DNA of 56,980 nucleotides from Candidatus Sulfopaludibacter sp. (GCA_031292755.1 JARLGM010000023.1:1-56980), one strand, 5' to 3'. Positions 27,638 through 37,476 are shown, counted from the first letter of the stretch. The notes: generated from the sequence alone by a model not told the origin. Numbers and translations are program-made.

Positions 27638-30600
27638 CTAAGGAGCTATCCGCGCATCCGCCACTGAGTGAATTGTTACGGGACCGAGCAAGCCCGAGGG
27701 CATCAGCGGTGAATTGGCGCGGAACTTAGTGATGTTGGTGTGAGTCCGGCGTTGTTCGGGTGGCAGTTGCTGGTCGCCGATCAGGCGATTAGGCCAGAGG
27801 TTGGTGACCGCCACCTCCAGGTCGTTCCAGCCCGGTTTGACGGCAGATCCCAGAGCGACCTGGAACGGCTTCTTCCAGAGGATCCCCAAATCCGTTCCAT
27901 TGAGCTTCACCTGGGCGATCTCGCGCACGTCGCCGAGATCGAGTGTGACCTTGTTCCCCTTCGCACCCAGAAGGAAGCGCGTCCGGTAGGTGGCGGTGCC
28001 CGAGTAGTAACGAATGCCCGGATCGGAATTCAGGGACCAGGACTCCAGCCGGCTGAATGTAGCGCTGGCGGGCGCTCCCCAACCGGGCCTGAAGCTCACG
28101 GTCCACGGCTGGCCGATTACGGCGGGAGCGGGGACCGCGGGGACAACAGCCGTGAGTGACCGGCCATCGCTCATCTGAAGGGTGTAACGGCCTGCCAATT
28201 CAGTGGTCAGGATCCCCGCCCCCAGGTGAACTTCGGCGGCGGTAGCGCCTGACGGGAAGATCGCGACGCCGTCTTTCGAGAGTTGCCGGACATGCTGCGC
28301 AGCCGCACCGCGCAGCACGACGAAGACGCTGCCGTTGGGCTCCAGCCACAGGGGCATGCGGATGCGCCCGTCTTTGGTGAAATCGTAGATCGCCTGCGGC
28401 TCCGATTTTCCAGTGTCGGGATGCCACAACTCGGGCGCTTTGCCTGCGGAACGGAAGGTCACTTCGGCAAATAACGGCTCTGCTTTGGTATTTCGAACGA
28501 AATAGATGTCGGCATCGCCGGCGCGGCGATGGACGTAGTCCATGCTGCCGCCCCGATACTCGAAGTCGGGCGCGATGCCTCGTTCGGCCAGGACCGCGCG
28601 GGTAGCGTCACCGCAGTAGACTGTGCCCTTGCCCAGACGATGGGGCCTGCCGGGCGCGCATTCGCCCCACACGCGGCCGGCGATTGCCGAGAACTCCTCT
28701 TCGCCCTGCACGCCCATTACGTGCTGCGGCTTCGATCCCAGGACAGCGGCTCCCGCGGAAACCAGGCGCTCGACGGCGCGCATGGCCTCGATCGACATCG
28801 ACGGGGCGTCGGGCAGCACCAGGAGTTTATACGTGGTGCCCTCGGGTAGACGCACTTCGCCCGGTCCGGCGGTCATCCGCTGGGTCAACACGTGGTCGTC
28901 AGTCACGTCATAGTCGTAACCGGGAAGCACCTTGGCCGGGTCGGAGGACTTGAGCCGCACGAAGTTGGGGACTTGGTCGCCGTAATAGTAGACCACATCG
29001 GAAACGGGCAGGCCCTGCTGCAGCAGGAAGTCGCTGCGGTTGATGTAGCCGAGGAAGGCGCCAGCCTGGTTCCACCACGTGACGTTGGGATTGAGGTGTG
29101 TGCCGGCGAAATATTCCTGACCGGGCAGACCCATTTCGGCGGGCGACGAGGTGAAGGTGTGCCAGATGAGCCGGTTCAACCCTTCGCAGGCGGCCTGGTC
29201 GAAAGTGGGTTTCAGATCGTCCCAGATGGACTCCTCCCACTGCGGTCCGATGCTGGTCATGCCCTCGGCGGCCACCAGGGTTTTGCCGTAGGTGTGGGCC
29301 GCGCTGGAGCCTTCCTTGACGAAGAAGCGCTCGTCGTCGCGCGTGCGGTGGGTATAGGAGCGCGCCCAGAATTCGGTCTGCGGGAACGCCGCGACACCCA
29401 GGGTCTCCAGCGCGTCGATGGGCGCCCCGTGAGGACCGCCCGATTCGGGATGGATGCCCAGACCGGAGCGCGCGGCCAGTTCGGCGAAGACGGCGTAATG
29501 CTCGCTGACGACCAGATCGCCCACGGTGCGCCGGAAATCGTTGAGGAAGCGATTGCTGCGGTCGCGGCTCTCGACGATGCGGCCTGCAATCACCGGCAGG
29601 TAGGGCAGCAGATCGTAGCCGCGGCGTTGACGGAACTGCGCGGCGAACCGGGCGGTCCAATTGGTGCCGCCCAACTCCCAACTGTCGGTCACCAGGTACC
29701 GGAGCGCGTGGCCCAGATAAGGGCGGGCATCGGCTAGCAGCGGATCGACATTTTCGCGCCAGTAATCTTCCAGGGCGCTCCGGTCCAGGTAATCGATGGC
29801 CAGGCCTTGCCACGCGCCGCTGGATGTGGAGATTCTGGCGCCGCTCGCGGTGTATCCCACGCGCAGAATCTCCCATGTGCCGGCCGGCGCCTGCCACTCG
29901 AACCGGCCGTCGGGTTTCATGTGAGCGGTGACGTCCTGCACCTGTTCCAGGCGCGTGTCCTCCTCACCAGGTGCCGGGGCTGCGTCTTCCAGTAGGGGCG
30001 TGGTGGGAGGCATGGACATCCCCAGTTCTACGGCCGCCGATTTCTGCGGAAGCTGCCGCAGGCCGTGCAGCGCGGTCCCGTGAGCGAGCGGGTAGGCCAG
30101 CACCGCGATGTCGCGATAGAAGCCGTTCCTCTGTGGCGGCGCGTCCAGAGATTTGCTGAATGCCTGCGGACCCTCCACCACGGTTCTCGACCAGGTGAGC
30201 AGCTTCGAAGCCTGGTCGGGACGGGTCCGCGGCGAGCCCAGATTCCAGCCGCTCTCGATATTGAGGCTGATCTCCAGGCCCAGCCGGTCAGCCTCCTTCA
30301 GGGCGTGCCGGTAGAGCGCGCGCCATTCGGGAGTGCCGAACATCGGGCCCGCCGGCACCGCCTGGTTGCCTTGCTGTTCGCTGCCGTTGGCGTCCACCAG
30401 CAGGGCGCCGCCGTAGCCTTTGGCTTTCATCTGCTCCAGGTCGCGCGTGATGGCGGCTTCGGTGGTGTGGCCGTTGAGCCACCACCAATAGCAGCGCAGG
30501 CGAGCTTCCGGAGGCGGATTGAGAAAGCCTTCCCTCAGCGCATCGCCACCGGGTGCGCACAGAATCGGGACGGCGAGCGCCGCCAGCAGGACCAGGCCGC

Positions 30601-30640
30601 CCGCATAGCGCAGGCGGCGGTCAGGTTTGGGCTGCTTCAT
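27638..30640 (-). CDS. glycoside hydrolase family 106 (alpha-L-rhamnosidase)
   Basis: The 1000-residue exported enzyme has a signal peptide (LVLLAALAVPILCA) and the typical GH106 opening: EGFLNPPPEARLRCYWWWLN, then ITRDLEQMKAKGYGGALL. A central catalytic barrel includes GLEISLNIESGWNLGSP and ESGGPHGAPID. The C-terminus carries beta-sandwich domains (VKLNGTDLGILWKKPFQV, LLGPVTIHSV). The family removes terminal alpha-L-rhamnose from pectic or other rhamnosylated glycans. The gene starts 16 bp after a TonB receptor on the same strand, and a membrane regulator diverges from that receptor, so the group looks like a rhamnose-glycan utilisation locus. Confidence 0.9.
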   Translation of the reverse strand: MKQPKPDRRLRYAGGLVLLAALAVPILCAPGGDALREGFLNPPPEARLRCYWWWLNGHTTEAAITRDLEQMKAKGYGGALLVDANGSEQQGNQAVPAGPMFGTPEWRALYRHALKEADRLGLEISLNIESGWNLGSPRTRPDQASKLLTWSRTVVEGPQAFSKSLDAPPQRNGFYRDIAVLAYPLAHGTALHGLRQLPQKSAAVELGMSMPPTTPLLEDAAPAPGEEDTRLEQVQDVTAHMKPDGRFEWQAPAGTWEILRVGYTASGARISTSSGAWQGLAIDYLDRSALEDYWRENVDPLLADARPYLGHALRYLVTDSWELGGTNWTARFAAQFRQRRGYDLLPYLPVIAGRIVESRDRSNRFLNDFRRTVGDLVVSEHYAVFAELAARSGLGIHPESGGPHGAPIDALETLGVAAFPQTEFWARSYTHRTRDDERFFVKEGSSAAHTYGKTLVAAEGMTSIGPQWEESIWDDLKPTFDQAACEGLNRLIWHTFTSSPAEMGLPGQEYFAGTHLNPNVTWWNQAGAFLGYINRSDFLLQQGLPVSDVVYYYGDQVPNFVRLKSSDPAKVLPGYDYDVTDDHVLTQRMTAGPGEVRLPEGTTYKLLVLPDAPSMSIEAMRAVERLVSAGAAVLGSKPQHVMGVQGEEEFSAIAGRVWGECAPGRPHRLGKGTVYCGDATRAVLAERGIAPDFEYRGGSMDYVHRRAGDADIYFVRNTKAEPLFAEVTFRSAGKAPELWHPDTGKSEPQAIYDFTKDGRIRMPLWLEPNGSVFVVLRGAAAQHVRQLSKDGVAIFPSGATAAEVHLGAGILTTELAGRYTLQMSDGRSLTAVVPAVPAPAVIGQPWTVSFRPGWGAPASATFSRLESWSLNSDPGIRYYSGTATYRTRFLLGAKGNKVTLDLGDVREIAQVKLNGTDLGILWKKPFQVALGSAVKPGWNDLEVAVTNLWPNRLIGDQQLPPEQRRTHTNITKFRANSPLMPSGLLGPVTIHSVADARIAP

Positions 30641-30656
30641 GGGCTCGCCTGAGACG

Positions 30657-33600
30657 TTAGAAGTTGAACTTCAACGCTAATTCTACAATACGCGGATCGT
30701 TAACCTGCCCGATGCCGATCACGCCGGAGGTGGTGTTCGGGCCGCCGAAGATCGGGGTGTTCGCGATGTTATAGGCGTTGGCGCGCATCTGTATCTTGGC
30801 CCGTTCGTGGATCTGGAACGTCTTGAACAGCGAGAAGTCCATGGTGGTGGGGACTTGGGTACGGATGCCGGGCAGCACGCCGCTCATCGTGCGCAACGTG
30901 TACGGCGGCGTCTGCATGAAGGCCACCGGTTGGCTGGCGTTCGCGCAGTTCTGCCGCACTCCCGCGGTGTTCAGCGTGCAAGTATTAAACCACTGCTGAT
31001 ACGTGGGGTTGTCCAGCTTCGGGTTGACGCCGGTGGAGAACACCCCACCCGGCCAGCCGACCAGAGATCCGTTCAAGTACCGGACGATGGCATTGGATTC
31101 CCAGCCGCCCAGCACGTTATGCAGGAGCCCTTTCCGGTTCTCGAAAATCGGCAGCATATAGGTCAGGCTGATGTTCATCACCTTGGTGGGCTCACCGGCC
31201 TGAGTGCGCGCCAGCATGCTCCAAGCGTCCTGATCGTTCAGGTACCCGGTCTCCTGCATGATCTTGTTCCAGGTGTAGCTGACGCGTCCTTGCAGTCCCG
31301 CCGCGAGCCGTTTCTCCACCGACACCTGCATGGAGTTATACACGCTCGTCCCGATGGCATGCGTGGATTCGGTGATGCCGCCGAATTCGGGGTAGGGATT
31401 CTGCAGGGTCTGGTAGGCGAGCGTGGTGTTGTTCAAACTCGATCCCGGGATCAGGCCGGCCATCGGGTTCGGCATTTGGGCCAGCAGGGTAGTGCTGGGG
31501 AAGGGAATGGGGCTGCCGGGTAAGGCGTAGAACGAACGAGGCAGGACGTTGATGCCCTTGGACACCGACAACTGCGTTGCATAATTGCCCGCGAACGCCA
31601 CTTCCAGCAAAGTGTTCTTGGGCAGTTGGTGTTGCAGCGCCACAGAGTAGTTGTAAACCTTGGGGATGGTCCGGTTCGGGTCGGCGAATGTGAAGCCCTG
31701 TCCCAGCGCCGTGGAAAGCCCCAGAGTGCTGCCCGTGGCTGCCAGAATCCCGCCCGGGAAAGGACTGCTCAGGCCGTTGGCCGGGGTCAGATTGGCATCG
31801 TTGGAACCTACATAGCTGGTGTTGGCGCTGAAGCCGGTGTTTCCGCCGGTCTGAAACGTAACCGAGTAATTCGTGCCGAATCCGCCGCGCAGCACCGTGT
31901 TGTTGGCCAGCCGGTAGGATGCGCCGATCCGGGGTCCCCAGTTATTCAAATCTCTGACGAATGGCAGACGGTGGTTGGCGTCGGTAAACAGCAGGCCGCC
32001 CAACAGCTTGAGACCGGGCACCTGCGCCTGCAGAGGATTCGGATCGGTGAAATCGAATCCGGCGTTCTGGCGGTTGTACCGCTCGCTCATGGGCGATTCG
32101 TACTCCCAACGCAGGCCCAGGGTCACGGTCAGCTTCGGGTTGACGCGCCAACTGTCCTGCACGAAGAACCCTTCGTAGATCTGCTGGAAAGCCGAGGCGA
32201 TCGTAACGCTGTATCCACCGCTCTGAGGCCACCCTAGCAGCAGCGACGCGAACGGGTTGCCCGCCGTGGCGCTGCCGGTTTGCGCATTCTGCTGGGTGTA
32301 TGCGGCGTTGACGACGAACGGATTGAGGTTGGATACGGGCGTGTTGTTGTTGGCCTTCATCACGTACGCTTCGCCGCCCATCTTGAAACTGTGCTTGCCG
32401 ACGGTCTTGTTGAGCGTTGCCGCCAGCGAATGATCTAAGGTGGTGGTGTATTGGCTGGTGGTGGGGGTGCCAGTGCCGGCGTTGCCGATCGTCCCGGTGT
32501 AGCCGTTCCCAACGTTCAGGCCGGGGTAGTTGATGTGCGGCATCTGCGCGATGAACTGCTGGGTAAAGCCCAGCTTGCTGATGTCGTAGTTGTCGCCATA
32601 GAGCCCGACCTGGAAGGGATGGAAGATTAACCCGTATTTCACGTCCAGAACCGTGCTCGGCGAGAGTGTGTCAGTCCAGTCGACGCTGCCTCCGTGGTTG
32701 TTGCGAAAGTGCAGGTAGCCGGGGCTGGCGGCTGGATTCGCCCACCCATAGGTGGGGAAGAGCTGATGCCGGACGTTGGAGAAGCCCATCATGGTCAACC
32801 GGTTCTTCTCATTGATCTGGTGGTCCACGCGGGAGGAGATGGAATGATACTTGTCCTGCTGGGAGTTCGGGCTGACCACATAATTGTTGAACCCGCCGAG
32901 AGTCCCCGCGAGGTTGGGCAGCGGATAGTCGCTGATCAGCGCTTTACCGATCGGGTTGATGCGGTTACTGGGAATGAGGTTGCCCGGAAACGGCTGCCGG
33001 AGGTATTGACCGCCAGTGACGGTGTAGCTCGACGGATCGTAAATCAGCACAGGCTGGCCGTTGGCGTTGACCAGGCTCGAAAAGTCGCCGGTACGCTCGG
33101 CTGAGGTGGGGTACGACGCCGTGTACGGCAGGGGACTGGCGTTGCGGATCCACTCCATATTGAACATGAAGAAGGTTTTGTCCGTGCCGTTATAGAGCTT
33201 GGGAATGCGCACCGGGCCATCCACCACGAATCCAGGCTGGTTCCAGCGCATCACGCCGCGCGGGTTCCTGGCGGCGTTCCCCGCGAAACTGTTGGCGTTG
33301 AGTTTATCGTTGCGGAAGAACTCATATAAGGACCCGTGAAACTGGTTGGATCCGCCCTTCAGCACGGCGTTGACCACCGCACCGCTGCTGTGGCCGTATT
33401 GCGCGTCGTAAGTGTGAGTCTGAACCGTGACTTCCTCAATGGCGTCGGGAGAAGGCACAAAGCCGACATAGATTGCGCCGGAAGCCCGCTCTTCAGGCGC
33501 ATTGGGGATTCCGTTCAGCATGATCTGGTATTGGCTGCCGATACCTTCCGACGACATCTGGGCCGACGCGCCGTCATAGGGGCGGCCGAATCCGCTCGCC

Positions 33601-34127
33601 TGCGAGGTAGTACTCAATGCCGTGTACATTCCCGTGGCCAATTCCGCGAGCATGTAAGTGTTGCGGCCCATGACGGGAAGGTCCCGCGCTTCGGTGGTGT
33701 TGATGGTTTGTCCCATCGAAGCCGTGGCGGTTTTGAGCTGCTCCGATTCCGCGGTGACGGTCACGCTGTCGGAGATAGCCCCCACTTCCAGTTTGAGGTC
33801 CATCTGGACCCGATCGCCCGCATGCACTTCGATAGCCTCGTGTACTGCTTTCTTAAACCCACCGGCAACAGCCGTTACGGTATAGGAGCCAGGTAAGAGG
33901 AATGGCACCGTATACACCCCGGAATCGTTCGTTTGCGCGGTGGTGACCGCCGATGTCTCGACGTTGCGGGCCTCAATCTCTGCTTTCGGCACGGCCGCGC
34001 CAGTGGCGTCGGTTACGGTACCTGTGATGGTGCCGCGAAATTCCTGCCCGAACGAAGGGGCCAGGAACAGCAGGCTTGCGGCCAGGACGGCCAGAAGCGG
34101 TCTCCGAAGGATAGTCGGCGTGGACAT
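30657..34127 (-). CDS. TonB-dependent receptor with carboxypeptidase-regulatory-like N-domain
   Basis: The 1156-residue receptor has a signal peptide (LLAVLAASLLFLAPSFGQ), a carboxypeptidase-regulatory-like domain (GTVTDATGAAVPKAEIEA, GSYTVTAVAGGF), a plug (TINTTEARDLPVMGRNTY) and a barrel ending ELALKFNF. Sequence is clearly distinct from the receptor at 5342. ATG 34127 was chosen because it begins the signal peptide and is preceded by GGGAGAAG; a longer open frame to 34871 would overlap the divergent regulator gene. It is followed by GH106 after 16 bp, so it probably imports rhamnose-containing oligosaccharides. Energy would come from a TonB such as the fusion at 20861. Confidence 0.93.
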   Translation of the reverse strand: MSTPTILRRPLLAVLAASLLFLAPSFGQEFRGTITGTVTDATGAAVPKAEIEARNVETSAVTTAQTNDSGVYTVPFLLPGSYTVTAVAGGFKKAVHEAIEVHAGDRVQMDLKLEVGAISDSVTVTAESEQLKTATASMGQTINTTEARDLPVMGRNTYMLAELATGMYTALSTTSQASGFGRPYDGASAQMSSEGIGSQYQIMLNGIPNAPEERASGAIYVGFVPSPDAIEEVTVQTHTYDAQYGHSSGAVVNAVLKGGSNQFHGSLYEFFRNDKLNANSFAGNAARNPRGVMRWNQPGFVVDGPVRIPKLYNGTDKTFFMFNMEWIRNASPLPYTASYPTSAERTGDFSSLVNANGQPVLIYDPSSYTVTGGQYLRQPFPGNLIPSNRINPIGKALISDYPLPNLAGTLGGFNNYVVSPNSQQDKYHSISSRVDHQINEKNRLTMMGFSNVRHQLFPTYGWANPAASPGYLHFRNNHGGSVDWTDTLSPSTVLDVKYGLIFHPFQVGLYGDNYDISKLGFTQQFIAQMPHINYPGLNVGNGYTGTIGNAGTGTPTTSQYTTTLDHSLAATLNKTVGKHSFKMGGEAYVMKANNNTPVSNLNPFVVNAAYTQQNAQTGSATAGNPFASLLLGWPQSGGYSVTIASAFQQIYEGFFVQDSWRVNPKLTVTLGLRWEYESPMSERYNRQNAGFDFTDPNPLQAQVPGLKLLGGLLFTDANHRLPFVRDLNNWGPRIGASYRLANNTVLRGGFGTNYSVTFQTGGNTGFSANTSYVGSNDANLTPANGLSSPFPGGILAATGSTLGLSTALGQGFTFADPNRTIPKVYNYSVALQHQLPKNTLLEVAFAGNYATQLSVSKGINVLPRSFYALPGSPIPFPSTTLLAQMPNPMAGLIPGSSLNNTTLAYQTLQNPYPEFGGITESTHAIGTSVYNSMQVSVEKRLAAGLQGRVSYTWNKIMQETGYLNDQDAWSMLARTQAGEPTKVMNISLTYMLPIFENRKGLLHNVLGGWESNAIVRYLNGSLVGWPGGVFSTGVNPKLDNPTYQQWFNTCTLNTAGVRQNCANASQPVAFMQTPPYTLRTMSGVLPGIRTQVPTTMDFSLFKTFQIHERAKIQMRANAYNIANTPIFGGPNTTSGVIGIGQVNDPRIVELALKFNF

Positions 34128-34200
34128 AGTTCTTCTCCCTTGCAAATCAGCGAGTCTGATAATAAGTTCGGCTAATCCGGTTGCCGGGAGAAGTGTTCCC

Positions 34201-34253
34201 AGCGTTTGCTGACGTTCGAAAACGCTTCCAAACGGTGTGCAGAGAGATATAAT
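34201..34253 (+). promoter_or_regulatory. divergent promoter region with AGCGTTT/AAACGCT dyad
   Basis: TTCCAA (34226-34231) and a perfect TATAAT (34248-34253), 16 bp apart, form the likely promoter of the regulator gene; its transcript would start near 34260, about 9 nt before ATG. AGCGTTT (34201-34207) and AAACGCT (34220-34226) form an inverted repeat with a 12-nt spacer ending at the -35 box, about 75 bp from the divergent receptor start: a candidate operator. Confidence 0.5.
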
Positions 34254-34268
34254 CGCCTTAGTAGTCAA

Positions 34269-35537
34269 ATGGTTATCTCGGAGCCCCCGGTTTCTGATAG
34301 CGAAAAGCGGGAGACCCTGGAATCGGTTCTCGCTAGCGCCACTTTCGCCCGTTCGGCCCAACTTCGCGCCCTCCTGCGGTACATCTGCGAGCGCGAACTG
34401 ACTGGCCGCCTGGAAGATCTGAACGAATACCAGATCGCCGTCGAGGTGTTGGGACGACGCAAGGACTTCAGTCTGTCCGACGATTCTTCGGTGCGCAATC
34501 GAGCTTACGAACTGCGCCAGCGTCTGGAGAAATTCTACACACAGGAGCAGCCCAAGGCTGCGATTCGCATCGCCATTCCGCGCGGTGGCTACGTTCCGGA
34601 TTACACGCGGCAGCAGGTGCCGGAGGAACCCGAACCGCAAGTTGCCCCGGTTTCGCCGGCGGCTGGCGCGACTCTCCCGCGCCAGTTCGCTTGGCGCACC
34701 GTCGCCGCGATCGCGGCCGGCTGTCTGATTGCCGGTGGATTGGCGGTTGGTTTCTGGAATCAGCCGCATCCGCCGGTGTTGCTCAAAGAAGCCTGGGGCC
34801 CACTGGCCGAACCGGGCAACGACCTGCTGCTCACCATTGCCACCAATCTCCACCTGGTGGTCCGGCCGCATATCCCACTGCGTCCGGGGCGTTTGCCGGC
34901 GCCGGGCGAACTGGACGCCGTCTATGGGAGCAACCGGCCCCGGCAGCCGGGCGTTCCCTTATATATGGAGCCCGTCCAGCTTTCGGTGCCGCTGGCCGAA
35001 CTGGCCGCCGTGGCTGCCCTGACCAATGTGCGGCAGGCATTCGGCGGAAGCTACCAACTGCTGCCGGAAGCCGAAGCCCCGGTAGCTGCCCTGCGCGGCC
35101 GTAATTCGATATTGCTCGGCGCCGGCACGAACAGCCAGGCGGCCTCCCTGCTGTTGCGAAATCTTCCGTACACCATCGATTACAGCAACAACGACCTGTT
35201 CGCCGTGATCGATCAACGAAAACCGGCCGGGCAAAGGGAGATGCTGGTCTCCGATGCCACCGATGGCCCTTACGGACTGATCACAGTGTTGACCGACAAC
35301 GATTCGGCCGGGAAACCCAAACGGACGGTGGTCATGTCCGGAGGCGGTTCGGCGGGAGTTCAGGCGGCAGCGGAGTTCTTCTGTTCGCCGGTGCGCTTGC
35401 ACGCCATGCTGGAGCGTTTCCGCGCGGCCGGAGTGAAGGGGTTTCCGTCTGCCTATCAGATCGTGGTTCGCGCGCGCACTTCGGGCGTCCGGCTGATCTC
35501 CTACGAGTACGTTACTCACGAGATTGTGCGGAAGTAG
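34269..35537 (+). CDS. predicted membrane regulator with N-terminal DNA-binding-like domain
   Basis: The 422-residue protein starts with the same domain as the malectin regulator at 12229: FARSAQLRALLRYICERELT, LNEYQIAVEVLGRRKDF, VRNRAYELRQRLEKFY and the final IRIAIPRGGYVPDY, which resembles a winged-helix wing. One TM helix follows (TVAAIAAGCLIAGGLAVGFW, about 140-160) and then a domain of about 250 residues predicted outside the cytoplasm, which I do not recognise. The gene diverges from the TonB receptor/GH106 pair with a dyad between them. Inference: a one-component transmembrane regulator of that carbohydrate locus. ATG 34269 is preferred over upstream non-ATG codons. Its 3' end overlaps the convergent VWFA gene by 26 bp. 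Confidence 0.75.
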   Translation: MVISEPPVSDSEKRETLESVLASATFARSAQLRALLRYICERELTGRLEDLNEYQIAVEVLGRRKDFSLSDDSSVRNRAYELRQRLEKFYTQEQPKAAIRIAIPRGGYVPDYTRQQVPEEPEPQVAPVSPAAGATLPRQFAWRTVAAIAAGCLIAGGLAVGFWNQPHPPVLLKEAWGPLAEPGNDLLLTIATNLHLVVRPHIPLRPGRLPAPGELDAVYGSNRPRQPGVPLYMEPVQLSVPLAELAAVAALTNVRQAFGGSYQLLPEAEAPVAALRGRNSILLGAGTNSQAASLLLRNLPYTIDYSNNDLFAVIDQRKPAGQREMLVSDATDGPYGLITVLTDNDSAGKPKRTVVMSGGGSAGVQAAAEFFCSPVRLHAMLERFRAAGVKGFPSAYQIVVRARTSGVRLISYEYVTHEIVRK

Positions 35538-36417
35538 CGTAGTAGCCGGTCCGCGCCCTCACCAATAACGGCGGCGATTTCGGCGGAGTGTCCACCTTCA
35601 CGATGAGTGCGCGGTAGGCTTCATCCGGATCCCGTGTCTCGGGCGTGTAAGTAAGGGTGTACTGGCTGCGCATTTCGCGGGCGATCCGACCGGCGATGGC
35701 CGGCAGTTGCTCCACATACTTCGGAAAGAATGCCTGCCCGCCGCTGGCTTCGGTGATTTTGCGCAGGGCCGCTCTTCCGCCTCTGCTGTCGTCGCCCGGG
35801 AGTCCAATGGCGTAAATCAGCGGCCGCCGGTGGCCCACCGCGGCGATCGTTTGCTTGAGGGTGAGCAGGCTGGTGGTGTCGTCGCCGTCAGTGACCAGCA
35901 GAAGGGCAGCTTTGTCGCGGCGGCTATTTTTCTCTGTGTATATGAGCGCCTGCTCCAGGCAATCGAAGAGGTTGGTGCCGGCCTGCCATTGGCCGGTTGT
36001 GTTGCGCGGAGCGAGGGCGGCCAGGGCGCTTCGCAGATCCAAGGCTCCGGCGGTGGGCGGAAGATCGACAGCGAAGTGCATGCTGAAGTGCGCCAGAAAT
36101 ACTTCGTCCTCGGGATTGAGGTCGTCATTCATTCTCCGGATCGCTTCCAGCACCACGGGATGCAGGCGCCGCATGCTGCCGCTATCGTCGGTCACGATTC
36201 CGAGTGTCACCGGAATGTCCTCCTGGACCGCTTGCTTCAGGACCTGCGCGCGGCCGTTCTCGGCCACGTGAAAGGAAGAGGCGGGAAGTCCGCTGATGAA
36301 ATCTCCGCGCGCAGTCGTTACCGTCGCGTGGATTACTACCAGGCCGACATCCGAGCGAAACTGAAAGGCGCCGGCCAGGAGGCAGGCCAGGGCAAAGGTG
36401 AAAACGAGCCGGCGCAT
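35512..36417 (-). CDS. VWFA-domain exported protein with intact MIDAS motif
   Basis: The 301-residue protein has a signal peptide (LVFTFALACLLAGAFQ), the short acidobacterial N-terminal beta segment (IHATVTTARGDFISGL, FHVAENGRAQVL), then a von Willebrand A domain with DDSGSM (the DxSxS metal site), a conserved Thr in QAGTNLFDC and LLLVTDGDDTT. It is much shorter than the protein at 9980, which lacks DxSxS. Likely an extracytoplasmic metal-dependent protein-binding module. A perfect TATAAT lies 8 nt before the ATG, so its mRNA may be leaderless. It overlaps the end of the convergent regulator gene. Confidence 0.87.
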   Translation of the reverse strand: MRRLVFTFALACLLAGAFQFRSDVGLVVIHATVTTARGDFISGLPASSFHVAENGRAQVLKQAVQEDIPVTLGIVTDDSGSMRRLHPVVLEAIRRMNDDLNPEDEVFLAHFSMHFAVDLPPTAGALDLRSALAALAPRNTTGQWQAGTNLFDCLEQALIYTEKNSRRDKAALLLVTDGDDTTSLLTLKQTIAAVGHRRPLIYAIGLPGDDSRGGRAALRKITEASGGQAFFPKYVEQLPAIAGRIAREMRSQYTLTYTPETRDPDEAYRALIVKVDTPPKSPPLLVRARTGYYATSAQSRE

Positions 36418-36425
36418 CCGGAGGA

Positions 36426-36431
36426 ATTATA
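36426..36431 (-). promoter_or_regulatory. -10 box next to start codon of VWFA gene
   Basis: TATAAT on the minus strand ends 8 nt before ATG 36417, placing the expected transcription start at or within two bases of the start codon. No clear -35 hexamer is visible about 17 bp further upstream. Confidence 0.4.
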
Positions 36432-36450
36432 GCGCCGTGCATGATGGACG

Positions 36451-37473
36451 CTATACGCCGGCGGCGACGTGCAGCACCAGGTACGAGCAATAGGCGATGA
36501 TCGCGCTGGCGGGAATGGTGAGGACCCAGGCCCAGACAATGTTGGTGGCGATGCCCCAGCGCACGGCCTTCATGCGCTGGATGCTGCCGACGCCGACGAT
36601 GGCTCCGGCGATGGCGTGCGTGGTGGAGACGGGCAGACCGAGGTGGGTGGCGATCAGGACGGCGACGGCGGCTCCGGTTTCGGCGCAGAAGCCGCTGCGC
36701 GGGCGCAGGCGGGTGAGCCGTCCGCCCATGGTGTGGACGATGCGCCAGCCGCCGCTCAGGGTGCCCAGGGCGATGGCGGCGTGGGCTGCCAAAATCACCC
36801 ACAGGTGGATCTCGAATCCCTTTTGAAATCCCGAGGCAACCAGCACGCCGGTCATAATACCCATGGTCTTCTGCGCGTCATTGGCGCCGTGCGACAGGCT
36901 GAACGCGGCGGCCGACACCAGTTGCAACTTGCGGAACCATTTGTCCATCTTCGACGGGGTGCAGTTCCTGAAGATCCAATAAACCGCGATCATCAGGATG
37001 TAAGCGGAGACGAGCCCGATAAGGGGTGCGGCGAAAATGAAGGTGAGGGTGAGCGGCCATTGTCCTACGATCAGACCCTGGAGCGAGTGCGTTATGCCGC
37101 GCACCAGTCCGGCGTGAGCGACGGCTGCGCCGGCATACCCACCGATCAGGGCATGGGAACTGCTGGTGGGCAGGGCCAGCCACCAGGTGATCAGGTCCCA
37201 CGCGATGGCGCCCAGTAACCCCGCGAGAAGCACATAGGGCGTGACCAGGTGGAGATTGACGAACCCGCTTCCCACGGTTCTGGCTACCGCGGTGCCAAAG
37301 AGAAACGCCGCCGCGAAATTAAAAAACGCAGCCCACGCGACCGCCTGTAACGGGGTGAGGACGCGCGTCGCCACGATGGTGGCGATGGAGTTGGCCGCGT
37401 CGTGAAAACCGTTGATGTAATCGAAAATCAGGGCGATGCCGATGATCAGGATTGCCAGGGTGAGGGGCGTCAT
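36451..37473 (-). CDS. inorganic phosphate transporter, PiT family
   Basis: The 340-residue inner-membrane protein has about ten hydrophobic segments and both PiT signatures: DYINGFHDAANSIATIVATR near the N-terminus and SHGANDAQKTMG in the second half. The family carries metal-phosphate by cation symport. The gene directly follows a DUF47 protein gene (3 bp gap), a pairing very common for PiT transporters, where DUF47/PhoU-like proteins are thought to adjust transport. Confidence 0.93.
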   Translation of the reverse strand: MTPLTLAILIIGIALIFDYINGFHDAANSIATIVATRVLTPLQAVAWAAFFNFAAAFLFGTAVARTVGSGFVNLHLVTPYVLLAGLLGAIAWDLITWWLALPTSSSHALIGGYAGAAVAHAGLVRGITHSLQGLIVGQWPLTLTFIFAAPLIGLVSAYILMIAVYWIFRNCTPSKMDKWFRKLQLVSAAAFSLSHGANDAQKTMGIMTGVLVASGFQKGFEIHLWVILAAHAAIALGTLSGGWRIVHTMGGRLTRLRPRSGFCAETGAAVAVLIATHLGLPVSTTHAIAGAIVGVGSIQRMKAVRWGIATNIVWAWVLTIPASAIIAYCSYLVLHVAAGV

Positions 37474-37476
37474 CGG

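Noticed and set aside
34128..34871. Extended N-terminus for the TonB receptor beginning at 34871
   Set aside because: The extension overlaps the divergent regulator gene and its promoter and precedes an internal signal peptide with its own ribosome-binding site.
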